From: Fimbriiglobus ruber
GTDB lineage: Bacteria > Planctomycetota > Planctomycetia > Gemmatales > Gemmataceae
DNA length: 64,000 nt
Reading direction: 5' to 3'
NCBI RefSeq assembly: GCF_002197845.1
Contig: NZ_NIDE01000019.1
Coordinates: 372,001 to 436,000 of the forward strand
The notes beneath the pieces were generated by a model that was not told the origin of the DNA, did not search any database, and was given only the letters and a program-made list of their open reading frames with translations. Made by a program: the position numbers and the translations under genes. Position 1 is the first letter of the stretch. Each line of letters starts with the position of its first letter. Of the stretch, positions 52,308 to 60,476 are shown in pieces.

Positions 52308-53342
52308 ATGTTCCGCGTTGCCCTCTCCGCCCTGCTCGGCGCGGGGTTGATCGCCCTGGCTACCCCGACGGTCGCCCAGGAAACGAAGCCGAAAGAAAAG
52401 CCGAAGGCCCTGCCCCGAATCGCCGTCGACGACCCCGCGAAACTGAAGGACGACGCGGACTTCGCCACGCAAGGCGAGTACGAAGGGGAACTGACGATCG
52501 ACGGCAAGTCCGAGAAGGTCGGCGCGCAAGTGGTCGCGCTGGGCGACGGCAAATTCTCGCTCAAGGGCTACCACGGCGGCCTGCCCGGCGCGGGCTGGAA
52601 CGACACGAAGCCGAACACCCACCCGGCCGCCCGGGACGGCGACAAGGTGGTAATCTCGAACGAGAAGGGCGAGCCGATGGGGGACATCAAGGGCGGCGTC
52701 ATCACCGTCTCCACCGACAAAATCAAGGGCTCGCTCAAGAAGGTCGAGCGGAAGTCGCCGACTCTCGGGGCCAAGCCGCCGGAGGGCGCGGTCGTGCTGT
52801 TCGGCGAGCCGGGCGACGAGAAGAACTGGCAAGGCGGCAAGCTGATCGAACTGTCCGACGGCAAGTTCCTGAACTTCGGCATCCGGAGCAAGCAATCGTT
52901 CGGGAGCTTCAAGGCCCACGTCGAGTTCCGCCTGCCGTGGATGCCGAACAGCCGCGGTCAGGGCCGCGGGAACAGCGGCTTCTACCTGCAAGACCGGTAC
53001 GAAGTCCAGGTGCTGGACAGCTTCGGGTTGAAGGGCGAGAACAACGAGTGCGGCGGCGTCTACACGCAGTACGCCCCGACCGTGAACATGTGCTTCCCGC
53101 CGCTGGAGTGGCAGACCTACGACATCGACTTCACCGCCGCCGCGTTCGACGCCGACGGCAAGAAGACCGCCCCCGCCCGGCTGACGCTGGTGCATAACGG
53201 CGTGAAGGTCCACGACAACGTCGAACTCAAGGGCCCGACCGGCGGCGGCCAGCCCGAAAAGGCGACCCCCGGCCCGATCCAACTCCAGAACCACGGCGAC
53301 CCGCTCGCCTACCGGAACATCTGGGTCGTCGAGAAAAAGTAA
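52308..53342 (+). CDS. secreted DUF1080 (3-keto-disaccharide hydrolase-like) protein
   Basis: 344 residues. The ATG at 52308 has GAGG 8 bases upstream and gives a signal peptide (MFRVALSALLGAGLIALATPTVAQ). After a beta-rich N-terminal region (EYEGELTIDGKSEKVGAQVVALGDG) the DUF1080 jelly-roll, a concanavalin-like fold, covers about residues 165-344: SFGSFKAHVEFRLPW, GRGNSGFYLQDRYEVQVLDSFG, WQTYDIDFTAAAF, PIQLQNHGDPLAYRNIWVVE. DUF1080 proteins are abundant in planctomycetes and some hydrolyse 3-keto-glycosides. The extracytoplasmic location is well supported; the substrate is unknown. Confidence 0.9.
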   Translation: MFRVALSALLGAGLIALATPTVAQETKPKEKPKALPRIAVDDPAKLKDDADFATQGEYEGELTIDGKSEKVGAQVVALGDGKFSLKGYHGGLPGAGWNDTKPNTHPAARDGDKVVISNEKGEPMGDIKGGVITVSTDKIKGSLKKVERKSPTLGAKPPEGAVVLFGEPGDEKNWQGGKLIELSDGKFLNFGIRSKQSFGSFKAHVEFRLPWMPNSRGQGRGNSGFYLQDRYEVQVLDSFGLKGENNECGGVYTQYAPTVNMCFPPLEWQTYDIDFTAAAFDADGKKTAPARLTLVHNGVKVHDNVELKGPTGGGQPEKATPGPIQLQNHGDPLAYRNIWVVEKK

Positions 53343-53358
53343 GGCGTAATCGCGAAAG

Positions 53359-53401
53359 GCGGGCGGGGGACGTGAGTCTGTACTCACGTCCCCGCCCGCC
53401 G
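53359..53401. terminator. bidirectional hairpin terminator
   Basis: A long GC-rich inverted repeat, left arm 53359-53378 (GGCGGGCGGGGGACGTGAGT) and right arm 53383-53401, encloses a CTGT loop; one extra G in the left arm is the only mismatch. It lies 16 bp after the DUF1080 stop and 21 bp before the stop of the convergent DUF3754 gene, the right place to end both transcripts. A U-tract is lacking, so it may act by blocking rather than as a classical intrinsic terminator. Confidence 0.7.
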
Positions 53402-53422
53402 GGACTCTCTCCGCTCGTCACA

Positions 53423-54682
53423 TTACCCCACCAGCTCGCAGACCGCCGACTCGTCCGCCGCCCCGAGTCGGCCCCACAGGGCCGCGAACCGGTCCCGCGC
53501 GGCCGCGACCGGCAGCGCGGCGTACCGGTCGCCGTCCTGGGTTACGAGCCCGAGGGCGACGAGCTTGCCGAGCGCGTCTTCGATCTCGAAGTCGACTTCC
53601 GTTTCGAGCAGGCGTTCGAGGTCGAGTTCGACGTAGTCGTCGAGTTCGGCCGCCGTCCACCCGCCGTCGCCGGCGAACCGCCAGAGGTAGAAGTACGCGA
53701 GCAGGATCTCCCGCAACTCTTGCTCCTCGGCCTCGTCCAACATCCGATAAATCACCCCGGCGTTGTTGTCGAGGTTCTGGTAGTACAGGCTCTGCGCGAG
53801 GTTGTAGAGGTACGTCTGCTTCTGGGTGACGAAGCTCGCGTACGTGCTGTACCCGTACCCCAAGAGGACGGCAATCGGTGTCGCCAAGGTCATCACGCCC
53901 AACACGCCCGCCGCGCCGGACAGGGCCGCCATCATGGCGTCGAACGAGAGCGTGCTGAGCTTGTACACCCCGTACCCGACCGAACTCGAGATCGACCCGC
54001 CGAGCTTGACCCGGTCAAACTTCGGCATCTTGACCCGCGTGGCCGGGAGCAACATCTCGACGTCCATGCGCGGGATGTCCTTGAACAGCTTGAGGAAGAC
54101 GCTCCGCGTGTCCGCGCCCACCCCGAGCCGCGGGTGCGGCCGCTGCTTCACGGCCACCAGGACGCGCCGGAAGGTCGGGACCGCGATCTCCTCGCGCCGC
54201 CAGAGGCGGTACCACTTCCGCCGGAACCGGCGGGTGTGGCCGATGCCGCGGACGAACACCTCCAGGCGGTCGAACGCGGCCCACGCCACGTCCATGTCCA
54301 CGCCCCAGTCGCTCGCCCCTTCCATGACGCTGACGAACTCCTCGCGCGTCATCTGGGTGTAGTTCGCCTTCTCCAGCAAGTGGGCGATGCCGTCGAACAG
54401 CCCGTCGAGCGCGGCGTCCCGGGCGGCGTCCGTCGGCGGGGCGACCGTCTTGAGGTCGGTGTCCGGGTCGAACGGGGCGTACGCGGTCTTCAGTCGATCG
54501 AGGTTGTCCCGGTACTGGGCGTGGACGTGCGCGGCGGCCGCGCGGGCGAACCGCCGGAACTCGTTCTGATCAACCAAGTTGAGGTGCTGGCCGTCGGCCG
54601 GTCCGGCGCGCGTGCAGAGCGCGTCGACGAGGTCGGACGCCCGGAGCGGGATGAAGTGTTCGCGGTCGGGGTGAATCGCCAT
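53423..54682 (-). CDS. DUF3754 (TMEM143-like) membrane protein
   Basis: 419 residues from an ATG with GGAGGA 8 bases upstream. The N-terminal half is soluble (MAIHPDREHFIPLRASDLVDAL, then FRRFARAAAAHVHAQYRDNLDRLKTAYAPFDPD). The DUF3754 region is at about residues 190-350: VFLKLFKDIPRMDVEMLLPATRVKMPKFDRVKLGG, a hydrophobic pair (AALSGAAGVLGVMTLATPIAVLLGYGYSTY), and QTYLYNLAQSLYYQNLDNNAGVIYRMLDEAEEQE, a signature stretch shared with eukaryotic TMEM143. The function of the family is unknown; two membrane helices are predicted in the middle. Confidence 0.87.
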   Translation of the reverse strand: MAIHPDREHFIPLRASDLVDALCTRAGPADGQHLNLVDQNEFRRFARAAAAHVHAQYRDNLDRLKTAYAPFDPDTDLKTVAPPTDAARDAALDGLFDGIAHLLEKANYTQMTREEFVSVMEGASDWGVDMDVAWAAFDRLEVFVRGIGHTRRFRRKWYRLWRREEIAVPTFRRVLVAVKQRPHPRLGVGADTRSVFLKLFKDIPRMDVEMLLPATRVKMPKFDRVKLGGSISSSVGYGVYKLSTLSFDAMMAALSGAAGVLGVMTLATPIAVLLGYGYSTYASFVTQKQTYLYNLAQSLYYQNLDNNAGVIYRMLDEAEEQELREILLAYFYLWRFAGDGGWTAAELDDYVELDLERLLETEVDFEIEDALGKLVALGLVTQDGDRYAALPVAAARDRFAALWGRLGAADESAVCELVG

Positions 54683-54733
54683 GATGAGAGTCCTCCGTGC
54701 CCGGGCAGGCAGCCGACAGGCACCTAACCGACA

Positions 54734-55087
54734 GACTCGTTCACCAAATGGTTCGTCCGCGGGACGAAATTATTCGCTCATGAGGTGGGAGAGGTGTGAT
54801 GGCTCTTATTTCGGCGGGACGTTCACTCGCGCGCTCGGCGCGGGTCTCCGACCCCGCCGTTCGGCCGACCGCAGGTCTCCTCTTCTGAGGGACATTCACT
54901 CGCGCGCTCGGCGCGGGTCTCCGACCCCGCCGTTCGGCCGACCGCAGGTCTCCTCTTCTGACGCTCGCCGCAGGAGACATCGACCAAATGGGCACGCGCC
55001 GAGCGCGGAGACCTTCGGTCGGCCGAACGGCGGGGTCGGAGACCCGCGCCGAGCGCCGACTCGTTCACCAAATGGTTCGTCCGCGGG
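54734..55087. repeat. interspersed repeat array, family 1, flanked by a 30-bp direct repeat
   Basis: Two tandem forward copies (54816-54887 and 54889-54961, about 72 bp each, nearly identical) and one reverse copy (55007-55056) belong to the family at 39326-39579. The whole array is bracketed by a 30-bp direct repeat at 54734-54763 and 55058-55087, beginning GACTCGTTCACCAAATGG. It fills the 411-bp gap between DUF3754 and the kinase gene, both on the minus strand. No gene is seen. Confidence 0.85.
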
Positions 55088-55093
55088 CCTCGA

Positions 55094-55951
55094 TTATTCT
55101 TCCTCAAGCTCGGCCGGGGACAGTTTGGCCTCATACGCTTCCGCGAGGCGGTCGAGGACGCTCTGGACCTGGCTCATCCGCTCGGGCCGCTTGTGGGCGT
55201 TGAAGTTCAGGCAGGAATGGATCAGCGCGCTGAGTTCTTTGGGGGCGATCGGGTTGAGGGACTGGACCGGCTTCAGTTGGCTGGTGAACATTTTCTCGTC
55301 CGGACCCATCCCTTCGATGCCGGGCAGGACCGGCGGGGGGAGTTTGAACGTGACGAGGCGGTACATCGTCGCCCCGAAGTTGTAGATGTCGGTGCGCTCG
55401 TTGATGATCTTGTGCTGGACGGTTTCCGGGGCCATGTACTCCGGCGTCCCTTGCACGCGGTCCTTGGGCTCGCCCTTGATCCACGACAGCCCGTAGTCGA
55501 GAATCTTGACGTTCGTCCCGCGGCCGAGCATCATGTTGTTCGGCTTCAGGTCGGCGTGGACGACGCCGGCCTTGTGCATGTGGACGAGCCCGGCCGCCGC
55601 CTTTTCAAGTACCCGCAACAGCTTGGCCATCTTCAGGAGCGGCACCTTGTCGAGCGTCTGGCCGGGCACGAATTCCACCAGCAGCTTGGCCTTCTTCACC
55701 CGGAACAGCCAGTCCGACTCGGTCTCGAAGCAGTAGACCTTCACGAGCGCGGGGTGGTCGAGCATTTGGCCGACGCGGTATTCGAGTTTGGCTTGTTCGA
55801 GGAACTTTTTCTCGTCGTTGCCATCGACCGAGACCAGTTTGAGCGCGTACTCCCGCCCGTCCGCCTCCCGCCGGATGCGGAGAATGCTACTGTGGGCGCC
55901 GGCACCGAGGGTGGCAAGAACCGAGAACTTACCGATCTTGTCGATTGCCAT
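55094..55951 (-). CDS. Ser/Thr protein kinase (Hanks type), single-domain
   Basis: 285 residues from the ATG at 55951 (MAIDKIGKFSVLATLGAGAHSSILRIRR). Kinase motifs: Gly loop GAGAHS, the ATP Lys in EYALKLVSVD, catalytic loop VVHADLKPNNMML (HxD as HAD, with the Lys and Asn in place), metal-binding DYG in place of DFG, and YMAPE. It lacks the transmembrane and PASTA or propeller regions common on planctomycete kinases, so it is a short cytoplasmic form. The C-terminus has a helix and an acidic end (SPAELEEE). Family is certain, targets unknown. Confidence 0.92.
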   Translation of the reverse strand: MAIDKIGKFSVLATLGAGAHSSILRIRREADGREYALKLVSVDGNDEKKFLEQAKLEYRVGQMLDHPALVKVYCFETESDWLFRVKKAKLLVEFVPGQTLDKVPLLKMAKLLRVLEKAAAGLVHMHKAGVVHADLKPNNMMLGRGTNVKILDYGLSWIKGEPKDRVQGTPEYMAPETVQHKIINERTDIYNFGATMYRLVTFKLPPPVLPGIEGMGPDEKMFTSQLKPVQSLNPIAPKELSALIHSCLNFNAHKRPERMSQVQSVLDRLAEAYEAKLSPAELEEE

Positions 55952-56123
55952 CACGAACGTCTCCGCCTGCGATCTGATTCCAGCGATCTTACCGGCCGCC
56001 CGGCCCGGAAGCAAACGGGCGGTGGCTGCCACCAACGGTTTAGGGGAAATGAGTCACGGTCGCGCCGCGAAGGCGGTGCGAGACCCGCTTTTATCGGTGT
56101 GAATCCGCGGCCAAAAAATGCGT

Positions 56124-56717
56124 CTATTTGTCCGAGTCATCCGGCATCAGGTGCTGGGGCAGGTCGGTCAACTTCCCATTCCCCTTGGCGTCGTAGCGGA
56201 TTTGCCAGACCCGGTCGAAGACGGCGGGCTTGAGCTTCGGGGGCACCGGCTCGGCTTTGAGGCTCGTCACGAGGTCCGGCATCTCTCCGTGGTGCCAGCA
56301 GATCAGGACGATCTTGCCAGAGTATTTCGCCTGCCCAAATAGTTCGTTCGCCAACTGGGCGAATCCCTCATTTTTAGACTGATGTTCGATCGGCAGACGG
56401 AGTTTCTCGGAGAGCGGCGTCACCGTCTCCACGGGCCGGTGGCTATTTTTGGAATTTTTGGTGGCAAAAATGAAATCGGGCTTGGGGAACGGGTCGGGGC
56501 GAGACGGGGATTTCTCAAACAACTTGAAGAGGTTCTTCGCTCGCGCTTTTCCGGCCGCGTTCAGGTCGACAGACATGTCGTCCGCGGGCGGCTTTTCCGC
56601 GTGGCGAATCACCAGCACCACACTGGGGTGCGCCTTGGCTGCGTTCTGAGCGCCGGCTGTGCCCGAGTACGAAGCAAGTACGAGTACGAGGACGACGACA
56701 ACGAATCGGGCGATCAT
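56124..56717 (-). CDS. exported histidine-phosphatase-superfamily protein
   Basis: 197 residues. The ATG at 56717 has GGAGAG upstream and gives a signal peptide (MIARFVVVVLVLVLASYSGTAGA). The histidine phosphatase core begins at once: VVLVIRHAEKPPAD, with the RHAEK phosphohistidine motif, then LNAAGKARAKNLFKLF, and the second catalytic His in ILICWHHGEMPDLV. Phosphoglycerate-mutase-like or SixA-like enzymes of this size hydrolyse small phosphoesters or phosphohistidine. Location outside the cytoplasm suggests a nutrient-scavenging or envelope role (inference). Confidence 0.83.
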   Translation of the reverse strand: MIARFVVVVLVLVLASYSGTAGAQNAAKAHPSVVLVIRHAEKPPADDMSVDLNAAGKARAKNLFKLFEKSPSRPDPFPKPDFIFATKNSKNSHRPVETVTPLSEKLRLPIEHQSKNEGFAQLANELFGQAKYSGKIVLICWHHGEMPDLVTSLKAEPVPPKLKPAVFDRVWQIRYDAKGNGKLTDLPQHLMPDDSDK

Positions 56718-56912
56718 TTGCGACTCTCCGGGCGGGAATTTCCAGAGTCCGCAAGGTAATAGATCGACGCGGGCATTTCCAAAGGATTTTGAGACGACGG
56801 AGCCGAATGAACGAAATCGTTGTCGGCACGCAAAATGCGGCCATTCATGAAGATCGAGAAGTTGATGATGTGCCAACGAAGGGAGTTGCGCGCTGCCTGA
56901 CTGAGTACGTTT

Positions 56913-57803
56913 TCAGGCAGCCGAGTCGATGGTGAGGTGTTCGAGGGCGGCCGTGACGGGTTTGAAGGCCCGCAGAATCAGCACGCGGCCCATGAACCGT
57001 TCGAGAACGCTGACCGGGGCGAATCGCCAGAGGTGCGGCAGTTCGGACCGGCGGAGGTGCCGTTTGGCCGTCCGGTGTTCGGCGAACGGCGCGAGTACGC
57101 GGCGGAGACCGCGGGCGGAGTACCGCGGGGCGTCGGTAAAGTGAACCGGCGGTCGGTACCACCGGCGGAATGGCAGGACGAGGTGCTGCCAGAAGCCGGC
57201 ATCGAATCGGGCCGGGGCGAGGACGAAGATTTTGCCACCGGGCTTAAGAATCCGGTAGAGTTCGGCGACTTGCGACGCGAGATTCGCGGGCGGCGTGTAC
57301 AGTAAATTCAGGTACGCCAGATCGAACGTCCCGCGGTCGAACGGCAGCCCGGCATCGTGGGTTGTGTGAACGAGCCGGAGCGACAGGCCGCGAAGGTCGA
57401 AGTTTCTGCGAATGATCTCGGGGTGATCGCTGGGCGTGACGCAGACCGTAACCTGGGTGTTGTGGCGTTGATACTGGAGCGCGTCCGAGCCGATGCCCGG
57501 ATTGAGCATGAGCAGGGATTCGTTCGAGTGGCGGGTGAATTCCAGAACCCGGCGCACCCAGCCGCCGTGCGGCCCGTACCGCTTGATTTCGAGTTCCTCG
57601 AACCAGCTCCGGGAAAATGGCTCCAGCCCCCGGCTACACGCCCGCACCGCGGGCGGCCGGAGCAATTCCCGGGCGGCGAGCAGGTGCGGGTCGATATGCG
57701 CGGGTGGCACGCACGCAACCTCTTCGAGCCCCGAATCCGGACTCGGGTATTCGGGCGGGACGTCGCGAAAAATCCGGAGCGTGCTTTGTGGCGCCGGGGT
57801 CAT
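56913..57803 (-). CDS. class I SAM-dependent methyltransferase
   Basis: 296 residues from the ATG at 57803 (MTPAPQSTLRIF); an upstream extension is in frame but overlaps the divergent GTPase gene. The Rossmann methyltransferase core is partial but recognisable: LLMLNPGIGSDALQYQRHNTQVTVCVTPSDHPEII (motif I and the acidic post-I strand region), GTFDLAYLNLLYTP (motif II), LYRILKPGGKIFVLAP (motif III). The first 90 residues are family-specific. The substrate is unknown. The divergent start of the GTPase gene is 208 bp away. Confidence 0.78.
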   Translation of the reverse strand: MTPAPQSTLRIFRDVPPEYPSPDSGLEEVACVPPAHIDPHLLAARELLRPPAVRACSRGLEPFSRSWFEELEIKRYGPHGGWVRRVLEFTRHSNESLLMLNPGIGSDALQYQRHNTQVTVCVTPSDHPEIIRRNFDLRGLSLRLVHTTHDAGLPFDRGTFDLAYLNLLYTPPANLASQVAELYRILKPGGKIFVLAPARFDAGFWQHLVLPFRRWYRPPVHFTDAPRYSARGLRRVLAPFAEHRTAKRHLRRSELPHLWRFAPVSVLERFMGRVLILRAFKPVTAALEHLTIDSAA

Positions 57804-58011
57804 GGTCGTACTGCCATAGCGATAAAGGCCGTTGCTCCGCCTATACTCGGTCCCCGCCGTGCGGGTCAATAGCGAGAAAGCGAACGGGCCGGGCCGGCGG
57901 ATGGTGCACGACTTCGCACGCGGGTCGGGATTAGCGGCCGCCAATTTTGACGGCGACTCGAATCGGTGAACGGTCCACGCACACCCACGATTAATCTGAG
58001 GAAGACGGCCA

Positions 58012-59232
58012 ATGACAGCCAGCAATCGGGGCGCGAGGTTGCGTCAGACCTGGAACGTCGTGAAGCAATTGTGGAAGCCGGACGGGCCGCCGCCGGACCT
58101 GGAAAAGGAATTGGCGTCGATCCGGGACAAGGTGCCCGCGCCCGTCTTCTGGCAGTTCGGCAAAACCCAGTCGGGGAAAACGTCGCTCGTTCGCTACCTG
58201 ACCGGCGCCGCGGACGCCGAGATCGGGTCGGGCTTCCGGCCTTGTACGCGGACGTCCCGCATGTTCCCGTTCCCGACCGCGACCGCCCCCGTCCTGACCT
58301 TCCTGGACACCCGCGGCGTGGACGAGCCGGGCTACGACCCGGCCGATGACCTGGCGGCGTTCGACCGCCAGGCCCACCTTATCGTGGTGTCGTCCCGGCT
58401 CACGGACTTCACCCACGGGAGCGTCCGCGAAGCCCTCGGCACCATCCGCCGGGCGAACCCGACCCGCCCGGTGGTCCTCGCGCTCACCTGTTTGCACGAA
58501 GCCCACCCCCAACAGCAGCACCCCCAGCCCTATCCGTTCGATCCGCTGGCCGTCCCCGCGGGGCAACCGCCCGCGCTGATCGGCGAGGCACCGGACGACG
58601 TGGTGCGGCTCGTCCGCGAACAATCCGCCCAGTTCGCCGGATTGGTGGACCGGATCGTCCCGATCGACCTGACCAAGCCCGAGGAGGGGTTCACGGACAC
58701 AGCTTACGGCGGCGCGGTCCTGAAGCGAGTCTTTCTCGAATCGCTCCCGGCCGCCCTGCGGACCACCTTCGCCCGGCTGGACGAGATCAGCGCCGCGCTG
58801 AAGGACTTGCACCTGCGGCACGCGATGCCGGTCATCCTCGGCTATAGCTCGCTGGCGGCGACGGCCGGGGCGGTGCCGATTCCGTTCGTCGACCTGGTGA
58901 TGTTGCCGGTGATTCAGGCCCGAATGGTGCGAGACCTGGCAAGACTCTATGGCAACCCCGAACACGGGACACGCTTTCTGGAAGCGGCGACCTCGCTGGG
59001 CCTCGGCTTGTTGGCCCGACAGGCGATTCGGGAAATCGTGAAGTTCATTCCGTTCGTCGGTTCGGCGGCGGGAGCGGCCCTCGCGGGCGCCTCGACTTAC
59101 GCCCTCGGCCGCGCGTTTTGCGAATACCACCAGAGGGTTCACCAGGGGCACGTGCCGACCGCCGGCATGATGCGCAAACTCTACCACGACCAGCTCGCGG
59201 CTGCCGAGCGGGCGTGGACCGGCGGGAAATAA
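58012..59232 (+). CDS. GTPase with hydrophobic DUF697-like C-terminus
   Basis: 406 residues. Ras-like/50S-ribosome-binding-type GTPase motifs: G1 FGKTQSGKTSLVRYL near residue 50, G3 LTFLDTRGVDEPG, and a G4-like region with ALTCLHE in place of NKxD. The C-terminal 150 residues hold hydrophobic helices (PVILGYSSLAATAGAVPIPFVDLVMLPVIQARMVRDLARLYG, then FVGSAAGAALAGASTYALG) of the DUF697 type, found in GTPases that associate with membranes. The canonical NKxD guanine-specificity motif appears altered. Role unknown; an AT-rich HNH gene follows after 46 bp. Confidence 0.82.
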   Translation: MTASNRGARLRQTWNVVKQLWKPDGPPPDLEKELASIRDKVPAPVFWQFGKTQSGKTSLVRYLTGAADAEIGSGFRPCTRTSRMFPFPTATAPVLTFLDTRGVDEPGYDPADDLAAFDRQAHLIVVSSRLTDFTHGSVREALGTIRRANPTRPVVLALTCLHEAHPQQQHPQPYPFDPLAVPAGQPPALIGEAPDDVVRLVREQSAQFAGLVDRIVPIDLTKPEEGFTDTAYGGAVLKRVFLESLPAALRTTFARLDEISAALKDLHLRHAMPVILGYSSLAATAGAVPIPFVDLVMLPVIQARMVRDLARLYGNPEHGTRFLEAATSLGLGLLARQAIREIVKFIPFVGSAAGAALAGASTYALGRAFCEYHQRVHQGHVPTAGMMRKLYHDQLAAAERAWTGGK

Positions 59233-59278
59233 GCAGTTGCAACGGATTGCTTAAAATATTAATATTTATATTAAATAA

Positions 59279-60385
59279 ATGGACGATAATTCATCAAATA
59301 AACATGGGCTCACAAGAGCAATACCAGAGCATATTAAGAAGCAAATACGCCAGGACGCTGGTTATGGGTGCGTCGTTTGTGGTGACGCCATTTATGAGTA
59401 CGAACACATTGATCCGGAATTCACCGAGGCTACTTCTCATGAATCATCAAGGATGACGATCCTTTGCGGAAGATGCCACGGCAGTGTCACGAAGAAAATC
59501 TGGTCAAAGGATAAGATTTGGCAAGCGAAAATGCGGCCGAAATGCAAAGAAGTCGGCTGGTCGCAATTTGAACTTGATCTGTGCAAGAAATTTGTCGTCG
59601 AATTTGGCTCAGGCTTTTTTATTAATCCGATAGCTATCCTCATAATTGACGGCATACAAGTACTATCGATCGGTCCTCCAGAATCTCAGAAATCTCCTCC
59701 CACTATATCAGCTGTTTTTTGCGACCGAGATGGAAAGGAAGTGGCTTCAATTGTTAGAAACGAATGGAGAGGAGCGGCGGACGCTTTCGATATCGAATGC
59801 AAGGGAAACAAGTTTAAAATTCGCAGTGAAAAGAGACAAATCGATCTGGTCATAACATTTATTCCTCCGCGCGGCGTACGAATCGATTCGATTGATATGC
59901 TTTTTCGTGGAGTGAAAATACGAGGTCGACAGGGTTCGCCTATTACTATAACGACTTCCAAATGTGAGCTAGTATTTCCTGCGTTGCCATTTACTATCGA
60001 AAAAACAGATTTTTGTATCGCCGTCAATGACCATACGATAACTATGGCTATTGATAAGTCATTTTATGCGCCCAGTCAATATGGCACGAACCCGACTGCG
60101 ATTATCGTTTTGAGCGGTTGCCTTGAATTCATTTCATATGAACAAGCATCGTTAGAAGGTATTCGATTTCCTGGTATGAAGCCAGGCGATAAAATACAGA
60201 AGATCACGAATAAATCAACACAGCCCCAAGATATGAGAGTAGCATACGTTTACCCTAACCCAAACTATCGGCCTGCCAATCTGCTTTTGCCAGTTATTTT
60301 CACGCTAAATATTGGACGCAACGATCTGTGTCCGTGTGGAAGTGGTAGGAAGTACAAGAAGTGCCATTGGAATTATTTGAGATGA
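59279..60385 (+). CDS. HNH-type zinc-finger protein with C-terminal SEC-C motif
   Basis: 368 residues. Near the N-terminus CVVCGDAIYEYEHIDPEF followed by MTILCGRCHGSV is an HNH endonuclease fold (CxxC, His in YEHI, CxxCH). The catalytic His position carries EH rather than the usual DH. The centre (residues about 110-330) is unassigned and rich in beta strands. The end, NDLCPCGSGRKYKKCHWNY, is a SEC-C zinc motif, which binds nucleic acid or ribosome-linked partners. The gene is clearly AT-rich between GC-rich neighbours, which points to recent transfer. It may cut DNA as part of a defence or mobile function, but no partner gene is recognised. Confidence 0.8.
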   Translation: MDDNSSNKHGLTRAIPEHIKKQIRQDAGYGCVVCGDAIYEYEHIDPEFTEATSHESSRMTILCGRCHGSVTKKIWSKDKIWQAKMRPKCKEVGWSQFELDLCKKFVVEFGSGFFINPIAILIIDGIQVLSIGPPESQKSPPTISAVFCDRDGKEVASIVRNEWRGAADAFDIECKGNKFKIRSEKRQIDLVITFIPPRGVRIDSIDMLFRGVKIRGRQGSPITITTSKCELVFPALPFTIEKTDFCIAVNDHTITMAIDKSFYAPSQYGTNPTAIIVLSGCLEFISYEQASLEGIRFPGMKPGDKIQKITNKSTQPQDMRVAYVYPNPNYRPANLLLPVIFTLNIGRNDLCPCGSGRKYKKCHWNYLR

Positions 60386-60476
60386 TACTTAATAATTCTC
60401 CACCAAGCGAGGCGGACGTCGTCCCCCCCGGTACACTTGAATTGATGTTCGCGTAACACTTCCCCGTAACAAACCC

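Noticed and set aside
54681-55385. A 234-codon plus-strand frame over the repeat array
   Set aside because: Most of it translates repeats in both orientations and it overlaps the kinase gene.
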